A DNA stretch of 49,620 bases. Source: Gammaproteobacteria bacterium. Lineage in GTDB: Bacteria; Pseudomonadota; Gammaproteobacteria; Tenderiales; Tenderiaceae. Shown here piece by piece: positions 34,421 to 42,623 of this stretch (within the stretch, counting starts at the first letter, position 1; each line of letters begins with the position of its first letter). The notes under the pieces were generated by a model. It was not told the origin of the DNA. It was given only the letters and a program-made list of their open reading frames with translations, and made no database searches. Where the stretch lies: positions 1 to 49,620 of the forward strand of contig JAKFXL010000007.1 in NCBI GenBank assembly GCA_021731365.1, read 5' to 3'. A program made the position numbers and the translations under genes.

Positions 34421-35154
34421 GTGATCTGGTGTATGGCATACATGCCGTGGCGGCAGTGCTTAAAAATCCGCAAAGTGTGGCTGAAATCTGCGTTGAGGGT
34501 GGAAATCGCCCCAACGCCAGGCTCGCTGAGTTATTAACTGAGGCGGCCAGCGCCCAGGTGAGGCTCAGCTATCTGCCGCGTGCCGAGCTGGATAGACTCT
34601 CTGAAGGTGCCCGTCACCAAGGGGTTGTGGCCCGCCTGATTCCGCATTTGCGGGCAGAGGCCCTGGATTTAATGGCCCTGATTGAGTCGCTTGATCACCC
34701 ACCTTTTTTACTGATCCTGGATGGGGTTCAAGACCCCCACAACCTGGGTGCCTGTCTGCGCTCTGCTGATGCGGCGGGCGTTGACGCGGTGGTTGTACCT
34801 AAAGATAAGGCGACGGGGCTGACCCCTGTAGTACGCAAGGTGGCGTGTGGTGCCGCCGAGTCCGTTCCGTTTTACCAAGTCACCAATCTTGCCCGTACGA
34901 TGCGTGAGTTGCAGCAGGCCGGGGTCTGGTTGGTCGGTGCGGCGGGTGAGGCTGACTCTGATGTGTATGACGTTGATCTTAAAGGTGCGTTGGGTCTGGT
35001 ATTGGGGGCGGAAGAGGGGGGATTGCGACGTCTGACACGGGAACATTGTGACAATTTGATCAAAATCCCCATGCTGGGTACCGTTGAGAGCCTGAATGTC
35101 TCTGTTGCTGCCGGCATCTGTATGTTTGAGGCGTTACGGCAGCGGCGTGTCTAG
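34417..35154 (+). CDS. rlmB: 23S rRNA (guanosine-2251-2'-O)-methyltransferase RlmB
   Basis: 245 aa SpoU/TrmH-type enzyme with an N-terminal substrate-binding domain and the knotted SAM domain: DGVQDPHNLGACLRSADAAG (motif 1), GLVLGAEEGGLRR (motif 2) and IPMLGTVESLNVSVAAGI (motif 3). It modifies G2251 in the ribosomal P loop. It is translationally coupled to rnr. Confidence 0.96.
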   Translation: MSDLVYGIHAVAAVLKNPQSVAEICVEGGNRPNARLAELLTEAASAQVRLSYLPRAELDRLSEGARHQGVVARLIPHLRAEALDLMALIESLDHPPFLLILDGVQDPHNLGACLRSADAAGVDAVVVPKDKATGLTPVVRKVACGAAESVPFYQVTNLARTMRELQQAGVWLVGAAGEADSDVYDVDLKGALGLVLGAEEGGLRRLTREHCDNLIKIPMLGTVESLNVSVAAGICMFEALRQRRV

Positions 35155-35267
35155 CGATTGACGTTGTTGTTGCGTTATTACCAATAAACTCAATTGCATC
35201 TGGCGGCCCAGTCCAGTAAAATTGCGCCCTTCATCCGTCTGGCTTGGCTTGATGGGTGATTCTCCTT

Positions 35268-35309
35268 GCCTTACCACATTGTGTGGGAGGCTCTAATAGC
35301 CGAGAGGAG
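35268..35309 (+). promoter_or_regulatory. candidate S6:S18 autoregulatory leader before rpsF
   Basis: The 50 bp before rpsF can fold: CCACA/TGTGG with loop TTG, extended by GCCT/AGGC, and next to it GGCT/AGCC around CTAAT. A conserved leader structure that binds the S6:S18 complex is known upstream of rpsF in many bacteria. Position and CCG/GGC bulge potential fit, but I have not matched it to the consensus base by base. Confidence 0.4.
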
Positions 35310-35317
35310 TGCTGTTA

Positions 35318-35728
35318 ATGAGACATTACGAAGTTGTATTTTTAGTTCACCCTGACCAGAGCGAACAGGTTCCAGCGATGATTGAACGCTACCGTTCAAT
35401 CGTTGAAGCCGATGGTGGCAGTATTCACCGTCTGGAAGATTGGGGCCGTCGCCAGTTGGCCTATCCTATTGCCAAAGCGCATAAAGCACACTACGTATTG
35501 ATGAATGTTGAATGCAGTCAAACCAGTATTGATGAGCTGGGCAGTGCCTTCCGTTTTAATGATGCTGTGGTTCGTAATATGATCATCCGTATGGATGAGG
35601 CAGTGACTGATCAGTCTTTCCTTGCCAAGAGCCGTGAAGATGAGCGTGAAGAGCGCCCGGCACGTGTCTTTGATGAGAGCGATGATGATAGCAGCAGTCC
35701 TGCGCCCGATGTAGTGGCAGAGGCTTAA
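35318..35728 (+). CDS. rpsF: 30S ribosomal protein S6
   Basis: 136 aa. The N-terminus [18 protein letters not shown] and the central strand [19 protein letters not shown] are typical S6. The C-terminal tail is long and acidic ([18 protein letters not shown]), as in E. coli S6, whose tail is poly-glutamylated. GAGAGGAG precedes ATG 35318 by 8 bp. First gene of the rpsF-priB-rpsR cluster. Confidence 0.98.
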   Translation: MRHYEVVFLVHPDQSEQVPAMIERYRSIVEADGGSIHRLEDWGRRQLAYPIAKAHKAHYVLMNVECSQTSIDELGSAFRFNDAVVRNMIIRMDEAVTDQSFLAKSREDEREERPARVFDESDDDSSSPAPDVVAEA

Positions 35729-35736
35729 TCACGCTT

Positions 35737-36042
35737 TTGGAAAATCGTCTGGTGTTGAGCGGTACGTTTTGCAAGGCACCTGAAACACGATATTCCCCTG
35801 CTGGTATTCCGCTCACCAGTTTTACACTGGAGCACCTCTCACTTCAAACAGAAGCGGGAATGGCGCGTACAGCAAAGTGTCGGATAGTGGTAATGGCAGC
35901 AGGGTTTGAGCTGAAAGATCAGATTGAGTCCGTGAGTGCGGAGCAGGTTGTGATGGTGACGGGGTTTATCTCTCGCGCCAATAACCGGCAAGGGGAGAGT
36001 CGATTGGTTCTCCATGCACAGCAGATTCAGACTGAAACCTAA
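35737..36042 (+). CDS. priB: primosomal replication protein N (PriB)
   Basis: 101 aa with the PriB OB fold: NRLVLSGTFCKAPETRYSPAG, IPLTSFTLEH and LVLHAQQI. PriB binds ssDNA and PriA to restart stalled replication forks. The start is TTG at 35737, 8 bp after the rpsF stop, with AGAGG about 12 bp upstream; the weak start is consistent with a lower level than the flanking ribosomal proteins. Its place between rpsF and rpsR is the standard gammaproteobacterial order. Confidence 0.94.
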   Translation: MENRLVLSGTFCKAPETRYSPAGIPLTSFTLEHLSLQTEAGMARTAKCRIVVMAAGFELKDQIESVSAEQVVMVTGFISRANNRQGESRLVLHAQQIQTET

Positions 36043-36074
36043 TTTAGTGATAGGAATTTTTAAGAGAGGTCAAC

Positions 36075-36302
36075 ATGGCTCGTTTTTTTCGTCGTCGTAA
36101 GTTTTGCCGTTTCACTGCTGAGAATGTTAAGCAGATCGACTATAAAGATCTGAACACTCTGAAGGCGTATGTAACTGAAACCGGCAAGATTGTTCCTAGC
36201 CGCATCACAGGCACCAAAGCCAAGTATCAGCGTCAGCTGTCTACCGCTATCAAGCGTGCCCGGTACCTGTCACTGCTGCCATATAGCGATGCACACCGGT
36301 AA
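36075..36302 (+). CDS. rpsR: 30S ribosomal protein S18
   Basis: 75 aa, basic, with the S18 features [49 protein letters not shown] and [19 protein letters not shown] lies 8 bp before the ATG. It binds S6 in the 30S platform. A terminator-like hairpin follows. Confidence 0.98.
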   Translation: MARFFRRRKFCRFTAENVKQIDYKDLNTLKAYVTETGKIVPSRITGTKAKYQRQLSTAIKRARYLSLLPYSDAHR

Positions 36303-36311
36303 GTGAAAAAT

Positions 36312-36343
36312 CTCCGTTCCACTGTGGGAACGGAGTGTTTTTA
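36312..36343 (+). terminator. terminator after rpsR
   Basis: Stem CTCCGTTCC/GGAACGGAG with a 6-nt loop followed by TGTTTTTAT. It probably separates the rpsF-priB-rpsR unit from the genes downstream, at least partly. Confidence 0.8.
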
Positions 36344-36383
36344 TGGATATTAAAATGGATTTTGCAAGTGAGGGTGGCGGCTG

Positions 36384-37331
36384 ATGTATCCGTTGGCTAG
36401 TTACATCATGCGAGGTCCAATACAGGCGCTGTTAGTGACAGCAGCCTTTGCGCTAACGTCCTTGATCCCCATTCTGGGGATTTTGAGTGTTCTGAGTGGC
36501 GCGGCGCTGGCCCTGGCCACGTTGCGACATGGTGCAAGGCAGGGGCTGCAGGTTATGGCAGGTGCCAGCCTGATACTTAACCTCTTTGTATACGTTGCCA
36601 TGGGCACGGTATTGCCGGGAGTGGTTTTCCTGTTGTTCCTCTGGCTGCCGTTGTGGGGCTTGTCCCTGTTGTTGCGGCGCACCGTCTCCTGGTCTATTAC
36701 ACTCGATGCCGCTGTGGTGCTGGGCGTTCTGGTGGTGCTGGTGTTTTATATTGCAACGGGTGATCCGGCACAGTGGTGGCTGTTGGTGTTGGGTCAGTTG
36801 TTTGATGCGATGGCGACCCAGAGTGGCGGGATGGAGCTGGGCTTGCTGCGTGAGCAGTTGCCAAAGGTTGCCGAGTGGATGACTGGCATGTTGGCCGGTG
36901 CCTTTGTGCTGGGGTTGATTGCCAGCATTATGTTGGCACGCTGGTGGCAGTCGTTACTGTTTAATCCGGGTGGTTTTCGCCAGGAGATTTATGGTTTACG
37001 CCAGAGCCGTGTTGCCACGATGGTGGTACTGGCGCTGTTGCTGTTGAGTTTGTTTAAATTTGGAGTGGTAAGCCGACTGGCTGCGGATCTCATGGTGATT
37101 GCTGTGGTGGTCTATAGTGTGGCGGGTCTGGCGTTGGTCCATGCGTTAGTGGCTGTGCTGGGTAAACATCGTGGTTGGTTGATTGCGTTGTATGTGGTGG
37201 CGTTTGTACTGCCTTTTCATGCAATGACAGCACTTGCCGGTGTAGGGTTTGCCGACAGCTGGATGGACTTCAGGAGACGTTTTAAAGGCAGTGCCCCTCC
37301 GGGCGTTGCTGATAAGCGTGATGATGAGTAG
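36384..37331 (+). CDS. DUF2232 membrane protein
   Basis: 315 aa with about eight membrane helices and an YybS-like (DUF2232) layout: N-terminal helices (LLVTAAFALTSLIPILGIL), a glycine-rich middle and a C-terminal basic tail. In many proteobacteria a DUF2232 gene lies between rpsR and rplI, as here. Function unknown; it may be an S-component-like transporter subunit. GAGGGTGG precedes the ATG. Confidence 0.8.
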   Translation: MYPLASYIMRGPIQALLVTAAFALTSLIPILGILSVLSGAALALATLRHGARQGLQVMAGASLILNLFVYVAMGTVLPGVVFLLFLWLPLWGLSLLLRRTVSWSITLDAAVVLGVLVVLVFYIATGDPAQWWLLVLGQLFDAMATQSGGMELGLLREQLPKVAEWMTGMLAGAFVLGLIASIMLARWWQSLLFNPGGFRQEIYGLRQSRVATMVVLALLLLSLFKFGVVSRLAADLMVIAVVVYSVAGLALVHALVAVLGKHRGWLIALYVVAFVLPFHAMTALAGVGFADSWMDFRRRFKGSAPPGVADKRDDE

Positions 37332-37370
37332 TTTTATAATTGGCTTAACGTAATTAAGCAGAGGTATGTG

Positions 37371-37820
37371 ATGGATTTAATCTTGTTGGAAAAGGTAGCA
37401 AATCTGGGTGGTTTGGGTGATCAGGTTAAGGTTCGTCCAGGCTATGGCCGGAACTTCCTGATTCCTAACGGTAAGGCTGTAATGGCTACGCCGGACAACA
37501 AGGCCAAGTTTGAGGCCCGTCGTCAGGAGTTGGAAAAAGCAGCAGCGGAAGCTGTGGCTGAAGCACAGGGTCGCGCTGAGAAGCTGAATGGCTTGACAGT
37601 GCAGATTGCCTGCAAGGCGGGTGACGGTGGTCGTCTGTTTGGTTCTATTGGTACCAGTGATATTGCAGCGGCGGTGAGCGCGGCGTCAGGTATTGATGTG
37701 AATAAGAACGAAGTTCGTATGCCTGATGGTGTAATCCGTTTGGTAGGCGAATTTGAGTATGATTTGCAGCTGCATGCGGATGTTGTTGCTTCCGTTAAGG
37801 TGAGCATTGTTCCTGAGTAG
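37371..37820 (+). CDS. rplI: 50S ribosomal protein L9
   Basis: 149 aa. The N-terminal domain [17 protein letters not shown] and [17 protein letters not shown] is the L9 signature, followed by the long connecting helix and the C-terminal domain ([15 protein letters not shown]). AGAGG precedes ATG 37371; a GTG three bases earlier is not needed. It binds 23S rRNA domain V at the L1 stalk base. Confidence 0.98.
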   Translation: MDLILLEKVANLGGLGDQVKVRPGYGRNFLIPNGKAVMATPDNKAKFEARRQELEKAAAEAVAEAQGRAEKLNGLTVQIACKAGDGGRLFGSIGTSDIAAAVSAASGIDVNKNEVRMPDGVIRLVGEFEYDLQLHADVVASVKVSIVPE

Positions 37821-37829
37821 TTGTTCCAC

Positions 37830-37866
37830 CCCAGCCGAGCCGTGGGCTCGGCCGGGGGCTTTATTC
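37830..37866 (+). terminator. terminator-like hairpin after rplI
   Basis: GCCGAGCC/GGCTCGGC with loop GTG, extended by CCCC/GGGG across a mismatch, followed by GCTTTATT. The stem is very strong but the T tract is short, so read-through into dnaB is possible. Confidence 0.7.
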
Positions 37867-37920
37867 CTTTTCTATATACCTCGTGTTGCTGTGGCCCACA
37901 CATGGCATTAGGGTAAATTC

Positions 37921-39321
37921 ATGTCTGACTCATTTCATACCAATACCATTCAGGACGAGATGCTGGAGAGCCTGAAGGTTCCCCCCCATTCCGTTGAGGC
38001 CGAGCAGTCAATGCTGGGCGGCTTGATGCTGGATAACAGCACCTGGGATCAGGTGGTGGATATTGTGGCGGAGGAGGATTTTTACCGGCAAAACCATCGA
38101 CTTATATTCCGTGCTATCCGTTCTCTGTCGGAGAAGGGAGTCCCCTTTGATGTGGTGACGCTCTCTGAGTGGCTGGATAACAATAATGAATTGATTAATG
38201 TTGGCGGGCTCTCCTATCTGGGCATGCTGGCCAACAATACCCCCAGTGCTGCCAACATTAAGGCCTATGCCAATATCATCCGGGAACGTTCGGTATTGCG
38301 TAGCCTGATTCGTGTCGGTGGTGAGATCAGCAGCAGCGCCTTTAATCCTGACGGTCGAGACAGCCACGAGCTGCTCGATAATGCCGAGCGCATGGTTTTT
38401 GAAATTGCTGAACAGGGTGGCAAAGGGCAGGGCGGTTTTGCCGCCATTAAGGATGTACTCACTGGCGTGGTAGATCGTATTGATCTGCTCTACCAGCAGG
38501 ATAATCCGATCACCGGTGTGGCTACCGGCTTTGATGATTTTGATGGCATGACATCGGGCCTGCAGGGGGGCGATCTGGTGATTGTGGCGGGACGCCCCTC
38601 CATGGGTAAAACCACCTTTGCCATGAATATTGCCGAGTACGTGGCGGTAAAGAGTGACAATCCGGTGGCCGTGTTCAGCATGGAGATGCCGTCGGGACAG
38701 CTGGCGATGCGTATGCTCTCGTCCCTGGGACGTATTGATCAGAATAAGGTGCGTAGCGGTAAACTGGAAGATGAGGATTGGCCCCGTCTGGCGTCGGCAG
38801 TGGGGCTGCTGGCGGAGCGGCCACTCTTTATTGATGACCAGGGCGGTCTGTCGCCCAATGAGTTGCGCGCCCGTTGTCGCCGTTTGACCCGTGAACATGG
38901 CCAGATTGGTCTGGTGGTGATCGATTACCTGCAGCTGATGCAGGTCCCCGGTTCCAATGAAAATCGTACCGCTGAAATCTCAGAGATTTCGCGCTCACTT
39001 AAAGGGCTGGCCAAAGAGCTTAATGCGCCGGTGATCGCACTGTCGCAGCTCAACCGTAGTCTTGAGCAGCGCCCGAACAAACGTCCTATCATGTCGGATC
39101 TACGTGAATCGGGGGCGATTGAGCAGGATGCGGATGTCATTGTCTTCATCTATCGTGACGAGGTCTACAACGCCGAGAGTGAGGATAAAGGGACCGCTGA
39201 AATCATCATCGGTAAACAGCGTAATGGTCCTATCGGTACGGTGCGGCTCACCTTTGTGGGCAAGTACACCCGCTTTGAAAATCACATCTCCAACGCTTAT
39301 GGCGATGAGGGTTATGCATGA
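37921..39321 (+). CDS. dnaB: replicative DNA helicase DnaB
   Basis: 466 aa. The N-terminal helical domain (PPHSVEAEQSMLGGLMLD) is followed by the RecA-like ring domain with Walker A GRPSMGKTTFAMN, Walker B LVVIDYLQLM and the ALSQLNRSLEQRPNKRP segment. It unwinds DNA at the replication fork. No intein is present. It overlaps alr by 4 bp (ATGA). Confidence 0.98.
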   Translation: MSDSFHTNTIQDEMLESLKVPPHSVEAEQSMLGGLMLDNSTWDQVVDIVAEEDFYRQNHRLIFRAIRSLSEKGVPFDVVTLSEWLDNNNELINVGGLSYLGMLANNTPSAANIKAYANIIRERSVLRSLIRVGGEISSSAFNPDGRDSHELLDNAERMVFEIAEQGGKGQGGFAAIKDVLTGVVDRIDLLYQQDNPITGVATGFDDFDGMTSGLQGGDLVIVAGRPSMGKTTFAMNIAEYVAVKSDNPVAVFSMEMPSGQLAMRMLSSLGRIDQNKVRSGKLEDEDWPRLASAVGLLAERPLFIDDQGGLSPNELRARCRRLTREHGQIGLVVIDYLQLMQVPGSNENRTAEISEISRSLKGLAKELNAPVIALSQLNRSLEQRPNKRPIMSDLRESGAIEQDADVIVFIYRDEVYNAESEDKGTAEIIIGKQRNGPIGTVRLTFVGKYTRFENHISNAYGDEGYA

Positions 39322-40400
39322 CCTCTGTTGCCACCGTCGAGATTGACTGCTGGGCACTGCGACATAATTTAGCGCGGGTACGTGAATCGGCCCCCGGTAC
39401 CAGGGTGATTGCAGTCATCAAGGCCAACGCCTACGGCCATGGGTTGATCCGGGTTGCCAAAATATTGCAGCAGGCGGGCAGTGATGCCTTTGCGGTGGCG
39501 CGGTTGAATGAGGCGTTACAGTTGCGTGAGGCGGGCATTCAACAACCGATTATCTGCCTGGAAGGTTTTTTAAACAGCACAGAGCTGTACGAGCTGGCGC
39601 GTCATGATGTGCAGGTGGTTGTTCACCACGCCAACCATGTGGCGATACTGGAGCAGCAGCGGTTGAGTGAGCCGGTCAGCGTCTGGTTTAAGATCGATAG
39701 TGGCATGCACCGCCTCGGTGTGCCACCGCAGAGTGTGGCTGAGTTGTGGCAACGCCTGACGGCGTGCGATTCAGTGAAGGCGTTGCGGTTGATGACCCAT
39801 CTGGCCTCTGCCGATGATCCCCGGAGCGAACAGACGCAGCAGCAGTTGAAGTTGTTTGCTGACACAACAAAGGGGATGGCAGCAGAGGTCAGTATTGCCA
39901 ACTCGTCAGGTATTCTTGGATGGCAGCAGAGCCATGGTGATTGGGTGCGTCCCGGCTTGATGCTCTACGGCGCTTCGCCATTTATCAATGGGCGTGGCGA
40001 GGATGAAGGGTTGCAGCCGGTGATGACTTTTAGCTCTCACCTGATTGCTGTTAATCACTTTAAACGTGGCGATCCTATCGGCTATGGTGCCAGTTGGTGC
40101 TGCCCTGAGGATATGGCCGTTGGTGTGGTGGCCTGTGGTTATGGAGATGGTTATCCACGCCACGCCGTGCCAGGCACGCCGGTACTGGTGAATGGTCAGC
40201 GTCTGCCGCTGGTGGGGCGGGTCTCTATGGATACCCTCTGCATCGATCTGCGTGGTGCCGCAGGGGTGAATATTGGTGACGATGTTACCCTTTGGGGCAA
40301 AGGGTTGCCGGTGGAGGAGGTCGCTGAGTGCGCGGCCACCATTCCTTATGAGCTGCTCTGTGCTGTGGCCGGGCGGGTAGCGGTTGAGGTGATTAATTAA
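39318..40400 (+). CDS. alr: alanine racemase
   Basis: 360 aa. The PLP Lys35 is in VIKANAYGHGL, and the second catalytic Tyr is in DPIGYGASWCC. The C-terminal beta domain is intact (VGRVSMDTLCIDL). It makes D-alanine for peptidoglycan. dnaB-alr is a common gammaproteobacterial pair. Confidence 0.97.
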   Translation: MTSVATVEIDCWALRHNLARVRESAPGTRVIAVIKANAYGHGLIRVAKILQQAGSDAFAVARLNEALQLREAGIQQPIICLEGFLNSTELYELARHDVQVVVHHANHVAILEQQRLSEPVSVWFKIDSGMHRLGVPPQSVAELWQRLTACDSVKALRLMTHLASADDPRSEQTQQQLKLFADTTKGMAAEVSIANSSGILGWQQSHGDWVRPGLMLYGASPFINGRGEDEGLQPVMTFSSHLIAVNHFKRGDPIGYGASWCCPEDMAVGVVACGYGDGYPRHAVPGTPVLVNGQRLPLVGRVSMDTLCIDLRGAAGVNIGDDVTLWGKGLPVEEVAECAATIPYELLCAVAGRVAVEVIN

Positions 40401-40479
40401 ATGGGGATAAGGGTGCGGCGACTGCTGTACTGTTGAAGCTGTTTTGTTTCCCCCCGTGATTTCAGCAGAGGTGTCAATT

Positions 40480-40854
40480 TTGAAGCCACGAATACATCTG
40501 CACTTCATTCAGATTATTACGATATTGATTGGGCTTTTGTCCGCCGGAACAGTCCTTGGCGCTGGGATATACTTTCGTGACGTTATGGACATGTCGGGAT
40601 CGGTTTTTGGCTTTCTGTTTGTTGGCTCTTTTCTTCTGCCACCCATACTCTTCCGTAGCTATGTTGCACCGCGTTTAGCCGCTAAATGTATTAAGTGCGG
40701 TGGTAAGTCCTACCTTAAAGGCTACATGTGCTACACCTGTGCCAGTTGTGGAGACAAGCAGGCGTTGGATCAGTGGGGGAAAGGCGGTGATATCGTTAAG
40801 AAAATAGATAAGGCCGCTGATAACGACAAATCCAAACGGAATGATAGAAGATAA
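40480..40854 (+). CDS. two-helix membrane protein with C-terminal zinc ribbon
   Basis: 124 aa from a TTG start with AGAGG 8 bp upstream. Two membrane helices (FIQIITILIGLLSAGTVLG; VFGFLFVGSFLLPPILF) are followed by a cytoplasmic zinc ribbon with paired cysteines: CIKCGGKSYLKGYMCYTCASC. The C-terminal 30 residues are basic. The four-cysteine ribbon could bind zinc and act in nucleic-acid or protein contact. I do not recognise the family. It stands alone after alr. Confidence 0.7.
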   Translation: MKPRIHLHFIQIITILIGLLSAGTVLGAGIYFRDVMDMSGSVFGFLFVGSFLLPPILFRSYVAPRLAAKCIKCGGKSYLKGYMCYTCASCGDKQALDQWGKGGDIVKKIDKAADNDKSKRNDRR

Positions 40855-41104
40855 ACACTATTTTAGTGCTGTTCTCCTGCCTGTTTGTGCCAGATACTTT
40901 GCCCCCTCCAGACCCTGTTCACATTCGTACAATAGTTGTGTAACAGATTTTCAACACCATACCCCCTAAACTGCACCAGCACAGCGCTAAGAAAGGTGCG
41001 CTGCTTTGGCCAGCAAGCTATCTGAGATAAGAGTGACCATGAGAGCGGCAGTGGTGGCAGACTGACCGGTCTGGGTTTTGGCCATGGGTCCGGTGCGCAA
41101 CTTC
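40855..41104. other. gene-free stretch between zinc-ribbon gene and MITE
   Basis: 250 bp. A short palindrome CACTATTTTAGTG lies just after the stop codon. An 85-aa minus-strand frame (40863-41120) has no recognisable content and I reject it. Nothing else is visible. Confidence 0.4.
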
Positions 41105-41241
41105 TAAGTAACCTCTGCATAACTCTTCCGTTCGTGGTGAGCTTGTCGAACCACTAATCGAGGCCTCTTAATAATAAATATGTTACGTCACCAGTCCTTC
41201 GACAGGCTCAGGACGAACGGGGTTATTCAGAGGTTCCCTAA
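41105..41241. mobile_element. MITE-like repeat, copy 2
   Basis: About 137 bp, clearly homologous to 26949-27113. It shares TTCGTGGTGAGCTTGTCGAA, the inverted partner CCTTCGACAGGCTCAGGACG and the right end TTATTCAGAGGTTCCCTAA. It is shorter than copy 1 because its left arm lacks the extra 25 or so bp. Left terminal repeat is CCTCTGCATAA, one base different from copy 1. No gene inside. Confidence 0.75.
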
Positions 41242-41263
41242 GAGTTACTGAATAACCATTCGT

Positions 41264-41291
41264 GGATTCAACTCGTAAGTGCAACTCACAG
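41264..41291 (+). repeat. 28-bp inverted repeat, left copy
   Basis: Begins GGATTCAACTCG and ends CAACTCACAG. A perfect reverse-complement copy is at 44987-45014, so the pair brackets 3.7 kb containing the M48 protease, the DnaA-box region, selO and the RAYT. Confidence 0.85.
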
Positions 41292-41460
41292 GTCAAGGTA
41301 GATGGATCTGCCTTTGTTACTTTCTGTTTTCAGAACGTGTTGGGTCTGTTTGTATTTTGGCAGTGTTGCTGCCCCACCGCGATGTTCAGCAATGGATGCA
41401 TAAGTGCTGGTGTGAAGGTATAGTTAACGGCAACTAAATAGCCCCGATGGATGGATGATT
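41292..41460. other. gene-free stretch before the M48 gene
   Basis: About 170 bp, presumably containing the promoter of the M48 protease gene. I see no clear -35/-10 pair and no repeat other than those already listed. Confidence 0.35.
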
Positions 41461-42258
41461 ATGTATAAAAAACTGACCCTGGCAACCCTGTTTGTTGTGC
41501 TGACTGCCTGTGCAGTCTCGCCCACCGGGCGCAAACAGTTTGTTTTTATGCCAGAAGGGCAGATGGTGGTGATGGGGGTACAGTCATTTAACCAGATGCG
41601 TGATGAGACGCCGCCGGTGAAAGATGCCGCCATCAACAATTACGTGCAGTGTGTTGCCAGCGCGCTCACCCGTCTGCCAGCGGTACAAGAGAACAGTAAT
41701 GATTGGGAGGTGGTGGTCTTTGATGCCCCAGCCGTCAACGCCTTTGCCCTGCCGGGTGGCAAGATCGGTGTCTACAAAGGGTTATTGAGTGTGGCTGAAA
41801 CGCCAGACCAGCTGGCGGCGGTACTGGGCCATGAAGTTGGCCATGTGCTGGCACGCCACGGTAACGAACGGGTATCGCAAAACTTTGCCGTTAGCCAAGG
41901 GTTGACGCTGCTGGATGGCTGGATGGCGGCGAGCAACAACGCCAATCGTCAAACGGTAATGTCGGCCCTTGGGCTGGGGACCCAGGTGGGGGTGCTGCTC
42001 CCGTTTAGTCGTCTGCAAGAGAGTGAGTCCGACCAGATTGGACTGGAGTTGATGGCCCAGGCGGGTTTTGATCCGCGTGAAAGCATCAAGCTGTGGCAGA
42101 ACATGGGCAAAAACAGTGGCCAGCAGCCACCGGAGTTTATGTCGACCCACCCCGCCCACGATACCCGGATAGACCGACTCAGTAATGCCATGCCGCCAGC
42201 CCTGGCGCTCTATCAAAGAACCGCCAAACGGCCATCCTGTAAAATGCCAAAATTGTAA
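41461..42258 (+). CDS. M48 family metalloprotease lipoprotein
   Basis: 265 aa. A lipoprotein signal peptide ends in LTAC (Cys lipidated). The zinc site is H124-E125-V-G-H128 (GHEVGHVLARHG) with the third ligand Glu in ESESDQIGLELMAQAGFDP. This is the YcaL/LoiP group of small periplasmic membrane-anchored M48 proteases involved in outer-membrane protein quality control. ATG 41455, two codons upstream, is an alternative start. Confidence 0.92.
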   Translation: MYKKLTLATLFVVLTACAVSPTGRKQFVFMPEGQMVVMGVQSFNQMRDETPPVKDAAINNYVQCVASALTRLPAVQENSNDWEVVVFDAPAVNAFALPGGKIGVYKGLLSVAETPDQLAAVLGHEVGHVLARHGNERVSQNFAVSQGLTLLDGWMAASNNANRQTVMSALGLGTQVGVLLPFSRLQESESDQIGLELMAQAGFDPRESIKLWQNMGKNSGQQPPEFMSTHPAHDTRIDRLSNAMPPALALYQRTAKRPSCKMPKL

Positions 42259-42265
42259 ACTTGGG

Positions 42266-42467
42266 TTACCCACAAAAGCTGTGGATAACTATGTGCATGG
42301 ATTGGGGGGAGTGACGCTAAATCCTTGTTGTTACAGCACTGTTTATACAATGGTGCAATCTTGGTCAGTTGTTCCTGTTGTAAGAAAATCAATGAGTTAG
42401 GTTTTTTTGCCCGATTGATGAATATTTCTTGTCACCCTTGTGGAAAAAAGGTTTTTGCTGTGTATAA
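42266..42467. other. cluster of DnaA boxes in a gene-free, AT-rich stretch
   Basis: Between the M48 gene and selO (365 bp without a gene) are three matches to the DnaA box consensus TTWTNCACA: TTATCCACA (42280-42288, minus), TTTTCCACA (42439-42447, minus) and TTATACACA (42459-42467, minus), plus TTACCCACA (42266-42274, plus; one mismatch). The first two by position face each other 5 bp apart as an inverted pair. A weaker TTATACAAT lies at 42343. The flanks are AT-rich but there are no GATC sites. It could be a DnaA titration or reactivation site (datA/DARS-like) or an origin. Confidence 0.5.
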
Positions 42468-42469
42468 AG

Positions 42470-42494
42470 TTGCGTGTCAAGTATTGACACGCAA
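42470..42494 (+). terminator. hairpin after the DnaA-box cluster
   Basis: Perfect 11-bp stem (TTGCGTGTCAA / TTGACACGCAA) with loop GTA followed by TTTTAT, 2 bp after the last DnaA box. It has the form of a rho-independent terminator, but it is more than 200 bp from the M48 stop; it might end an unannotated transcript. Confidence 0.6.
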
Positions 42495-42623
42495 TTTTAT
42501 GGGCTGATTTTCAGGGTTTCTACTCAGCGTTTCGTTAAATCAAGCGGTTATCCCGGAGAGGGTGGTTGCTTTCCCCCGCCTATTGGCGTTTTAATATCCT
42601 GACTAAATTAATCTGGTATTTGC

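Noticed and set aside
38008-38898. 296-aa minus-strand open frame
   Set aside because: Antisense of dnaB; shadow composition.
42266-42467. Calling the DnaA-box cluster oriC outright
   Set aside because: No dnaA, dnaN, mnmG or rpmH nearby, no GATC sites and no clear unwinding element; kept only as a cluster.
42325-42507. 60-aa plus-strand frame with several cysteines
   Set aside because: Lies across the DnaA boxes and hairpin, no ribosome site; a metal-binding peptide is not supported.
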